Shown here: positions 55,470 through 64,000 of the stretch, piece after piece | How positions within the stretch are numbered: the stretch's first letter is position 1 | How the letters are laid out: each line of letters begins with the position of its first letter | Source: Tomocerus qinae | Lineage: Eukaryota > Arthropoda > Collembola > Entomobryomorpha > Tomoceridae | Length of the DNA stretch: 64,000 bases | NCBI GenBank assembly: GCA_020055645.1 | Contig: CM034546.1 | Span: forward strand, 46,500,001-46,564,000 | Direction of reading: 5' to 3' | Notes under the pieces: model-generated | What the model was told of the DNA's origin: nothing | Seen by the model: only the letters and a program-made list of their open reading frames with translations | Database searches by the model: none | Translations under genes and position numbers: made by a program

Positions 55470-57621
55470 ATGCCATTGATTCCCTTTCCCGTTAAATATA
55501 TCATTATGGTTGCGAGTAAGTTTAACATTTCAAAACAAAATGTTACCTTTAAAATATTTTAATAAATAATTATTAAACACTCCTTACTCAGAATTTATTG
55601 CCGTTATTTAGTCATGTCTTTTAATTTCAGCAGTGCTCGGAATCGTAGAAGGAAATGTATCTACCAAGTGCAAAAGTAAGACACTAAAAGACATTATACC
55701 CGATGGATTATGATCTTGCATTTTTAGTACATTTAAGACACTGAATGTTGTAGCGCTTCTTTTTTATTCTTGGTAGCAAATTATATGCACGTATAGCCAT
55801 AGACATTAGAATAAAAGGTTTAGACTGCTGCCTAATTTTATTATATCGATATATCATGAGAATTTATTATTCATTTAGTAATGCAAGCATAATACAGTGA
55901 CTAAACAATTTTTTATAACTCACTGAGATTATTCACCTTCGAAATGTTTAGATTGAAAATTAATAGCAATGTGTAGCTTCTAACAACATTTGTATATTTG
56001 TGATCACAATACCAGGAAAGCTTGTAGTAAAAATATCGTTAGTAGGTATACAAACCACCCAAATTATGACTTACACTTACAGCTTTGTATTATTTCGGAT
56101 TCTAAATAGAAATATTATTGGACCTCAACTATAATAAGCTGTCATAAATATAAATTATGCATGTGCAAAATAGGTGTTATTAGATCATAATGTGGATTGC
56201 TAGAATAACGAGCATATTATACTAACCTAGTCTATTCCATGTTGAAATATTAAGGCTACCTTAGCTGTTAAACTTTGCTTCTTGACATGTGCATGTACCA
56301 AAAGGGCATGTAAGGTTCCGTTTTTTTGCCAACAATAAAAACATTAGACGTAGTTTGGATTCTCACAGTATATATCTAAGTCTTTGAAATATAGTCAACA
56401 GTTTAATATTGATAACAATTTCCAAAAAGAGAAACAAATTACCATGAAGGGCTTAAAAATTACAATTCTATTGGTTGAAGTAAAACAGAGGCTGCACATT
56501 TAAAAAATCGCGCCATGTAATACCCCATTTCGAAGGACCTAACATAACTTAATTAAAACAATAACATTTAATAAATATTTGTGCAACCTCGGCCTTACTT
56601 CAACCGTTTTAGAAATTAGTAAGCGCAAATATGTACCATTTTTTTACAATATTTTCTGTAGCGGCCCCCTTGACCAAATTTCTGGATACGTTCCTGGTCG
56701 ATAAAAAATGTATAACTCAGCAATAAAATAGACAGGCATGCAAGATTTAATACGTGAATATTCTAGTAATCTATTCCGCTGTTGTTAGTCTATCAGGTTC
56801 CATATCAATCATTTATATACAACTTACATTACGTGGTAGGCACCATATCATTAGTCAAGTCTATATATACTTTAAATTATGCTACATATTGATTCCATTG
56901 AATTCCCATGTAAAACTTATACTTGGTTAAGTAATGAGTAATGATGTTAATTAATAATAAAAATTGATACTGCGTTTATTTTTGTAGCTTACATTAGAGT
57001 TATCAGATTTTCAATTCACGAAATGATAATTTATTTATAAGTTGTTGATATTTATACTAATTTCTATTTGATTATCTGTTGCACGTTTTCAGATAGTAAT
57101 CTTAAATGCTACGATTGCGACAACCGCTATGACACTTATTGTGATATTTTCTTCAACCAGTCTTTACCAGCAAAACCTCGGCTTCGAGAATGTGACGGAT
57201 GCTGTGTGACTTTTTTATATACGATTTCTAACGGTTGGAATTTCTATTTTATTGATCATGATATTTTTCAGTTTAATAATTAATACGATATTTTTATATA
57301 GGTGGACTATGGGTCCAAAGATCATGCATTGAAAAGGCAGTAATAGATTATTCCAGAGGCTCTATCAAAGAAAACTGCTTGAATAAAAAAATGAAAGCTG
57401 CAAAATGTTTTTGTGAAAGTAATTTCTGCAATGGGCCATTGCCATTACAGCATTCAAAGGACGACGAAGACAGCATAAGTACAGACAGAGCTCCATCGTT
57501 GACATCGTCACCTTTTTATAACAATATTAGTACGGACACAAATCATGGAAGCTTAGTTAAAATGCCAACGCTTATGCTTTTTAAGGGTATTGTGATTCTC
57601 ATGCTTATTCATAGTTTGTAA
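55470..57621 (+). CDS. Ly6/uPAR three-finger protein, secreted and probably GPI-anchored (four exons, 183 aa)
   Basis: Exons 55470-55515, 55631-55675, 57093-57233, 57302-57621; GT-AG throughout, phases sum to 552 nt. Residues 1-~23 (MPLIPFPVKYIIMVATVLGI…) form a signal peptide split over two exons. The mature part has the Ly6 cysteine pattern: KCYDC near the start, DTYC, CDGCCV, SCIE, ENCL, KCFCESNFCNG with the diagnostic C-x-C…CN end. A hydrophilic linker with DDEDS and a hydrophobic C-terminus (MLFKGIVILMLIHSL) follow, as in GPI-anchored members. In arthropods this fold includes sleepless and quiver (channel modulators), boudin/crooked (septate junctions) and others; I cannot say which subgroup this belongs to. 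Acts at the cell surface. Start chosen as the only ATG giving a signal peptide in phase. Confidence 0.8.
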
Positions 57622-58802
57622 ATGAAATGTCACGTAAGTCTAAAAATGTAAAAAGTGTAAAGTCAAATGGAAATCAAATCAGTTCAGGTTAATATCAGTG
57701 CCAGTTCTGACGTGGTTTCAATTTTTACAAATATTAACCATGCATATCATAAACTAGAGCTAAGATCTGTTTGTCAATCAAATGAAAAATTACCATTACC
57801 TAATGAAATTAGACAGAGTAATTCAAATCCAGTCAAAATAAGGTTAGAATAATTTGCTCCTTGTAAGACCTTATATTATATGAAAGAAACTAAATGTAAA
57901 AATCCAAAAACATTTATTAAAACTTCTGTTCTTATAATATTGCAAATAATTCAATGGAAAATTCTAAGCGCGTCCCTTACCAAAAAATGTCATGAATTTG
58001 CATTGTATTACCATTAGAGAAGAATTATCATTTCTGGAAACTGTGGTTTGGGTTTTAAATCAACAAAAGCATACAATTTGAACTATTCTATGCATCTGTT
58101 AACATACCAACTTCTAATTTATACAAATATAACCTTTAACATCGATTTCTCAGAAACCTAGGGTGACAATATGTATGCTGTTGGCTGTAATTGTGATCAG
58201 TGAACTTTTTTCATTGTTAAACGGCGTCCGGCGTCGAGTCGCACAGAATCGGGCATGCAGTTGTTCAGTTTTCTGTGAAAAAGTATCGATGTTCCGAGCT
58301 GATTGCTCTCACTTTGCCCCAAATTGTGTCCATATCCTTGCTGTAAACATGGGAATTTGATTGTTACACATGATCAGGAATTTCTGGACACGTCTTGTTC
58401 TCTCCTGTCCTGTGTGAGTGTGAGTGACCTGAAAATGCTGCCGATTTGTTTTCTGGTCTCTAGTCAGTGACAAAAGTACAAATCTTTCAAATTGGTAAGT
58501 AACACGTCGTGACTGACAGTTTAAATCTTAATATTCACTTTACATTACATTGCGGTGTCCTGGTTTTGGCTCCTAAGTTAGTGTTATGTAAAATGAGCTA
58601 TTAATTAATAAATTCATTTTTTGAAGACTCTAAAAGAATATTTCATATTTGCTGTTAAATTTTTATGATATTTAAAAAAGTACCTAGTCCTGACTTGTAT
58701 TTATATTTCAGATATCTAAAAAAGAATGAAGACTGATGACGTGATGACTATGGCTTAAATAATGTAAAGTTGAAAGGAAATCCAACAATACAAACAATCA
58801 AA
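57622..58802. other. Intergenic region and 5' leader of the zinc-finger/FLYWCH locus
   Basis: No coding gene recognised. TATTTCAG just before 58712 looks like an acceptor, so 58712-58802 is probably the 5' UTR part of the first coding exon and an upstream non-coding exon may lie near 58.2-58.5 kb. Confidence 0.5.
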
Positions 58803-59229
58803 ATGGATAATAATGTCCCTCCGTTATTTGTCGAAAATGGTGCTGAAAATGACGTGAAAGAAGAGGCTAATATTGAAATTAACTCTGTAGTTTCTTTAGC
58901 AATTGAAAATGACAATAAGAAAGTGTGGAACGGGGACGAATCATATATTATTGATCCTTTAGTAATCCAAAGTAATACCGAGGATGAGTTGAAAGAAGAG
59001 TCATTCCTTCAAGAATGTCCAATTGAAGTAGACAATTCGACCAACATTGAAGAGACTGAAGATTTCCTATTTAGTGATGTAACAGGGCATAATGTAACTT
59101 TTTTGACATTTAAGTCCGACTCGCCACCAAGCAGCCATCCGCCTCCGCCACCCATTGATTCATCCGAATCTTCTTGCGTAAATCGCTTATTGGGACATGA
59201 AAAACGGGTACTTCGTGTTGTTTTACAAA
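58803..59229 (+). CDS. Shared first coding exon, acidic region
   Basis: ATG at 58803 (MDNNVPPLFVENGAEND). It encodes 142 residues rich in Glu/Asp, with a SSHPPPPPIDSSESS proline-serine stretch and the end HEKRVLRVVLQ. No folded domain recognised. The donor CAAA|GTAAGT leaves one base (phase 1). An earlier TTG in frame at 58770 is not a likely start. Confidence 0.75.
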
Positions 59230-62200
59230 GTAAGTCACCATTTTTTTTAAATGAATATATTTTGGCTGACATAATATGCTCTAGAAACTCTTGGAGTTGT
59301 ATTTATTCATTAATTAAATAACATCAAAAAATGTACGCATTAATTTTGTAAATGGATTTACATTGCTTTTAATTCTGACTTTTAGACAACAAAAGTTATT
59401 GTTGTGATAAATAGTGTCTTACATTCAATAATTCACGATTTCAAATTTATTTCAATAGTGCAATTATCTTTCCTTTCTTATTATTAATTATTTAAATATT
59501 TATCATTCGCTTTAAAAATAAATTTTCTATATTCGTGAATCATAAACTTCTATTTTTGCAATAGACAGTACATTATAATAATGGTAAACAGGTACACAAA
59601 ACAACAAGTGAAAGTTGTATTAAAATACTCTGTATTAGGAATTTAAATCAATGATACAGGTTTCGATTTTTAAATTGTTAACTATAAAAATATTATTTAA
59701 TGGTTAAAATTTTTAATCCAGGATGCCAGTTAGATAACGATGGTAAACCAATTAGACCAATGGACTGCTCTGAAAACAAAGCTCAAAGTCGAGATAGTAA
59801 AAAAGATGTAAAATTGAAACTGAAGAATACCGTAAAAACTGTAAGACTGTTGCCAGCATCGAAAAGGAAGAAGCATTTCGTATCTCTGACTAATATTAAA
59901 GAAGAAGTAGACTCTGAAATGTACAACTATTTTTAAGATTTCAGTGCAGTTGTTAAATGTAGATGTTACAGGAAATGTGTTCAGACCGGACATAAGTAAA
60001 AGCTTGGATATTATAGAAAGGGAAAACCCATAATTTTGTTTTTAATGGACTTAACATAATTTAAAACAACTTGTTGCTGTCAAATTAGCTTTCATGTACA
60101 TATGGTTGATTTAAATTAAGTTAGTCAAAAAACAATTTGATTTTTTAGTTCACATCCTAGACATTTTGCATGTCCAATCTGTTCAAATTTCCTGTAACAC
60201 ATAAAAAAATTTTGCCTGCCTAAAATTTCGAAACTTGAACAAAGTTTTTTAATTGAATTTACAACTTATTACAGAGAGGACAAAAAACCTATACGTAAAT
60301 GGAAACCAGGAAAGTACACGTATATACCAAAGCGTAAAGGAAAGAAGAAGAATTCTACTAAAATAAAGAAGGAAAACGTTTGTAAATGGTGTGGCAATGA
60401 TTTTAAAAAGTTTTCCAAATTATTGCGTCATCAAGAAACTCAGCGTTCAATAAAGAATTTACAATGCCCATTCTGTTATAAGTCGTTTGACCACAAATGC
60501 GTAATGACAAAGCATTTAGAATGCGATCACAATGCCGAAGATAAAAAATTCGCATGCAAAGATTGTTCTATGAAGTTCCCTTCTAAATCCGCTTTGAGAA
60601 GGCATAAATTTACTCATACAGAAATGTTTCCTTTCGAATGCCCCGAATGTCAAAAGCGTTTTCGACGTAAGGATCACGTGACAGCTCACATGCACTCAGT
60701 GCATCCTAAAGATTTCGGACATATCTGTACGATTTGCGAAGAAGGTTTTAAGGACAAGCACAAATTAGCAATACACATGACGTGGACTCACAATTACGAA
60801 GGGTATTTAAAATGTCCACATTGCCCTCATTCACTAAACTCTAAGTCAGGAATGAAAAGACATATTGCTACACACTCCGATACAAGGGATTTCGTTTGTC
60901 CTGAAACTGAATGTGGAATGGCTTTCTATACCCCGAAGGATTTGAAACGACACTCAGCCAAACACGAGACGGTGACCCCTTTCAATTGTAATTACTGCGA
61001 TAGAAAATTTAAAACTAAAAACCATGTATACAAACACCTGGGACGTTCAAAATGCAGAAATAAATTGCCGTATCAATGTACCTTAAAGGGATCATGTAGG
61101 AGAGGTTTCAGAACTATAGAAAGACTGAGGGCACACGAAATAGCCCACGCTGGAAGAAAAAGATTAAAGTGTGATGTAGAAGGCTGCTTAAAATTCTTTA
61201 GGGTTAAAACGAACTTAGTCAATCACAAAGAATCTGTCCATGGACTGAAATCTCCACCAGAATTGGGCATTGCAAGTGAAAACAAAGAAACACTTTTAGA
61301 ATCAATTCAAAAACGCCAACTTGTTGTTTGCCTACAAAGTAAGATGCCACATTTAATCTCATACCTATACATATTTTTTATTTATATGTAATTAGGTGTA
61401 ATGTTTTAAGTAATTTTATATCATTTATTTATTTATAATTGTTATATAAGATAAGAAGTATTGTTTTTACTATTTTGGTGTACTTTTTACAGGAATACAG
61501 CTGGGAAAGGCAAATCCTAAATATATTCAACCAAAATGGTTTAAGTATTTTAAAGGTTACTGTTACCTGAAGAAATGTGTTGTTAAGGACACATGGTACT
61601 GGAGATGCTCGGAGCTTCAAACCCTTAAGTGTCAAGCCACTTTGATCGAACACTTGATTACTGGAGAAATGAAAAGAGGATTGAGAAAGCATAATCATCC
61701 ACCAGATGCCAAAAAGTAAAACCATTTCGCAGATACCTTGTTCTTTCTAGTACATTGATGTGTATTAATTTATATTTGAAAATTGAAAACATGGATTTTA
61801 AAAGTATTTTTTTATTTCTATTTTCAGAAAACTTTCGGATAATCCTATATCTGAGGCTGAAGTGCCTACTACTCGGAGAAATAAAGTTAAGAATGGAGAT
61901 GCTAAGGTCGGTATCGTTTCATTGGATAAAATAACTGGTGAATCAATAGACGGTTTCTTCACTGTGAAAGCGATGAAGAGGAAAATTCACCAATGTCCCC
62001 ACTGTGAGAAAAGTTTTCGCAAGAAGTCGGTCTGGGTCATTCACGTGAGAACTCACACCGGAGAAAAACCATTTGTCTGTCCATTTTGTGACAAAAAATT
62101 TTCAACAAATGGAATTTTAACCACCCATAAATTGCTACACACCAATGAAAGGCCTTTCAAGTGCTCTGATTGCAACTACAGGGGGTTAACATCAACAAAT

Positions 62201-62626
62201 TTGAAATCTCACGTTTTAACTAATCATACTCCGAATAGACCGAGACCTTTCAAATGCGATCAATGTGAAAAGGCATTTACTACTAAGGACATTTTGACTC
62301 TTCACCTCAGGACACACACTGGCGAAAAGCCGTTTCGATGTGATGTTTGCCAAAAATGTTTTGCGCAGCATGGCGGACTGGTAAATCATAAACGAACTCA
62401 TTCCAATGAAAGACCTTATACATGTACTTCTTGTGATTTTGACTGTGCTACCAGTAGTGGTTTGCGTACTCACGAGAAATTAATGCACTCAGAGACTAAA
62501 ATATATTATCAATGCAGAAATTGTCCTAGAAGATTTACCTCATATGGAAACATAAAGGGTCACTGTATTCGTATTCATTTTGCCTCAAGTGTCGATTTTT
62601 GTGAAGAAGATTACTATTTGATATAG
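58803..62626 (+). CDS. Multi-module regulator locus: acidic 5' exon, C2H2 arrays and FLYWCH finger; longest form 836 aa
   Basis: Longest consistent model: 58803-59229, 60277-61338, 61493-61715, 61828-62626; GT-AG, 2511 nt. The protein would have an acidic N-terminus (~1-142), ten C2H2-type finger positions, one FLYWCH finger and seven C2H2 fingers. It is a likely DNA-binding transcription or chromatin regulator. The notable feature is that the donors after exons 1 and 2 are both phase 1 and both follow a VVLQ/VVCLQ peptide, while the acceptors at 59722, 60277 and 61493 are all phase-1 compatible. Exon 1 can thus join any of three downstream modules, giving forms of 213 aa, or with zinc fingers only, or FLYWCH plus C2H2. 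This resembles loci such as lola and mod(mdg4), but there is no BTB domain here. AATAAA at 62672-62677. Confidence 0.75.
59722..59936 (+). CDS. Alternative terminal exon: short basic tail
   Basis: Acceptor TTTTTAATCCAG|GATGCC; joined in phase to exon 1 it adds 71 residues: RCQLDNDGKPIRPMDCSENK…, lysine-rich middle (KKDVKLKLKNTVKTV, SKRKKHF), stop TAA at 59934-59936. It gives a 213-aa product without fingers. The DGKPIR segment echoes DKKPIR at the start of the next module, which suggests exon duplication. Could instead be a decayed exon. Confidence 0.5.
60277..61338 (+). CDS. C2H2 module exon, ten finger positions
   Basis: Acceptor CAGAG|AGGAC is the one that keeps the frame; the CAG two bases earlier does not. 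The basic start (KWKPGKYTYIPKRKGKKKN) could be a nuclear localisation signal. Fingers: a first with C-x2-C and only one clear His, then standard ones; number 8 ends H-x5-C, number 9 has C-x5-C spacing and number 10 C-x4-C. Ends KRQLVVCLQ and donor CAAA|GTAAGA, copying the end of exon 1. If the donor is not used, translation stops at 61389-61391. Confidence 0.8.
61493..61715 (+). CDS. FLYWCH finger exon
   Basis: Acceptor TACTTTTTACAG|GAATAC. It encodes one FLYWCH-type finger: WFKYFKGYCYLKK…TWYWRCSELQTLKCQATLIEH…RKHNHPPDAK, with the aromatic strands, C…C and H-x-H in order. FLYWCH fingers bind DNA or protein and occur both in host regulators (e.g. mod(mdg4) isoforms) and in transposases. Donor AAAAA|GTAAAA to the next exon; reading through would give a TAA at once. 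Confidence 0.75.
61828..62626 (+). CDS. Last exon: seven C2H2 fingers
   Basis: Acceptor ATTTTCAG|AAAACTTTC. A ~45-residue linker is followed by seven fingers from HQCPHCEKSF to YQCRNCPRRF. Unlike the previous module, these have classical TGEKP/TNERP/SNERP linkers, so they should bind DNA base by base in an extended array. Ends EEDYYLI, TAG at 62624-62626. Strong match to general C2H2 fingers; the target is unknown. Confidence 0.85.
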
Positions 62627-64000
62627 ATCTTCCTCTGCTCTGGATTAAAATGATATTTTTCTTACCTTCTAAATAAATAAATTAAATTAAATATTCATGG
62701 TACTTATTCCCCGAAACATTCAATCAGATTTGGAAACATAGTTACTAAATATTTATAAAAATAACGTATCACTACAATGTAACAAACCATTCTGTCAAGA
62801 AGTCTACAATGTGACCAGCCATTTCATCAAGAAGTCTGGTGTGTTACATTGTATACTCGTTGATGAAATGCCTTGTCCCAATTGTAGACTTCTTGACGAA
62901 ATGGCTTGTCACTATCTGTATTGAACCCTTGAAAATTTCACACTATTATTAAATTCTATCTGTTTTGAATGAAAAAGCACCGTAAATTGAGAGAATTTAT
63001 TAGTCTGCTTAATGAAAGGAAAATTAACAAAGAGCAGGAAAAGAAAAATAATTCACATTTTTTGTTCGTCGCTATGAAGTAAAAATAAAATCTATCTTAA
63101 TTGATGAGCCAGTTATTCTATACTTTGTTGATTCGCTTACACAAGATTAAGATAATAAAATGCACTTAATTCACAAGAAAAAAGGAAAATTTTTATGTTA
63201 AGTATACTTTCTTCCATATTAGGTATTTATATTATAAACAATTTTAGCGGCCAATAAGCAAAGTATATTATTAAATGTTGTCATAATTATTGTAGACAAA
63301 CATTGTATACTTGGAAAAGGGAAATTTGGAGCAAATTTGTTGTGGGTAAAATTGAATAGTTGTTTGAAACTGGACAAAATCAGTTTCCATGGATAAAATT
63401 AATCTTATCCATGGAGAAAACTAATTTTCAATCTGGAAAGTTCTCATTTCGTCCGAGCAACCCTGCTTTGGAGAAGTGTAAAAGGACTAGTGTACACGGT
63501 CCATATAGATAAAACCTTTGCATTTAAAACAGTCGGAAGCGAGTGGCACGGGACCATATTGAGGGTCCTTGTCTTTGATGTATATTGGACCATAATATGA
63601 ACATTTAGTCACGCTCTTAGTGGTATAAATATGGTGAAAATGTCTGAAATAAATTTTTGCCCTCACAGAAACTCTCAGTTCTGCGTGTACGTGTTTGAGA
63701 TTGGCTAACCGCTTAGGGCTAACCGACTGTAGCATAATAATATAACTTTCGTAAAGTTAACCGAGTGACATATATACGTCCGGAAAACTATTAATAATCG
63801 TTTAGTAATAGTAATAGGATTACAATCCCATAAATATAAAAAAGAAGTCGGAAAGACATGATAATAAAGTTTTTTTTAAATATATCTATTAAGATAAGAT
63901 ACAAATCAACTCATGCTTGATGCATTAATTGGGGACGTTAACTATCAAAACTTTTATAATGTGGTACAAATCTAGCATTTATGTTTTGCAAATGAGTTAC
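62627..64000. other. Downstream intergenic DNA with an inverted-repeat element
   Basis: An inverted-repeat cluster at ~62765-62925 has alternating TGTAACAAACCA and TCAAGAAGTCTACAATGT pieces and their complements, similar to 17945-18106. One short minus-strand ORF (63487-63735) is listed separately. Confidence 0.5.
63487..63735 (-). CDS. Doubtful small ORF (82 aa), unknown
   Basis: Has a true ATG (63735-63733) and contains KCSYYGPIYI…SDCFKCKGFIY, three cysteines in a spacing loosely like a fragment of a secreted cysteine-rich domain. It lacks a signal peptide and no splice partner is evident. May be one exon of a gene lying to the right, or chance. Confidence 0.2.
   Translation of the reverse strand: MLQSVSPKRLANLKHVHAELRVSVRAKIYFRHFHHIYTTKSVTKCSYYGPIYIKDKDPQYGPVPLASDCFKCKGFIYMDRVH

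Noticed and set aside
57667..57852. Small plus-strand ORF after the Ly6 gene
   Set aside because: No domain, no splice partner, probably 3' UTR.
1..64000. tRNA, rRNA or snRNA genes
   Set aside because: None recognised by eye on either strand; a tRNA or Rfam covariance scan would be decisive.

Overview
This is eukaryotic nuclear DNA from an AT-rich animal genome. Genes are interrupted by GT-AG introns, zinc-finger genes are abundant, and there are LINE and Penelope-like retrotransposons, long-TIR DNA elements, MITEs and satellites. A seven-transmembrane insect-type chemoreceptor, a probable ionotropic receptor and a sleepless/quiver-like Ly6 gene point to an arthropod, probably a hexapod. The chemoreceptor layout and the 5'-spliced GNAT genes remind me most of springtails (Collembola), but that is inference from memory of family style.

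Layout. 0-2 kb: C-terminal end of a probable ionotropic receptor whose tail is a 30-bp in-frame minisatellite. 3.4-15.3 kb: three related intron-less C2H2 zinc-finger genes in various states of decay, each preceded by the same non-coding module. Between the first and second lies a 5.2-kb long-TIR (Mutator-like) element that has collected two Penelope-like retrotransposon copies. 18.6-21.05 kb: complete four-exon SLC30A9 (ZnT9) gene on the minus strand. 21-23.5 kb: MITEs. 23.6-28 kb: LINE with both ORFs open, minus strand. 28.1-32.8 kb: three-monomer higher-order satellite, interrupted by a small TIR element in which an 18-bp unit has grown to about 51 copies.

33.1-38.7 and 42.2-46.7 kb are the two copies of a segmental duplication, each carrying one GNAT acetyltransferase gene (172 aa, 12 differences). 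Between them lie remains of a second LINE, a FLYWCH transposase fragment and more satellite. Because the two copies can be compared, several insertions show filled and empty sites inside this window. 46.8-48.5 kb: a complete three-exon chemoreceptor (395 aa). 49.6-51.8 kb: the satellite again, inverted. 51.9-52.7 kb: a decayed paralogue of the chemoreceptor. 55.5-57.6 kb: a four-exon Ly6/uPAR gene with signal peptide and GPI-type tail. 58.8-62.6 kb: a multi-module regulator locus in which one acidic 5' exon can be spliced, always in the same phase, to a short basic tail, to a ten-finger C2H2 exon, or to a FLYWCH exon followed by seven C2H2 fingers.

The genes do not form one pathway. The clearest functional themes are transcription regulators, chemosensation and repeat-driven duplication. 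Exon models come from splice-site reading and phase arithmetic. No transcript or database was consulted, so family names rest on recognised motifs.
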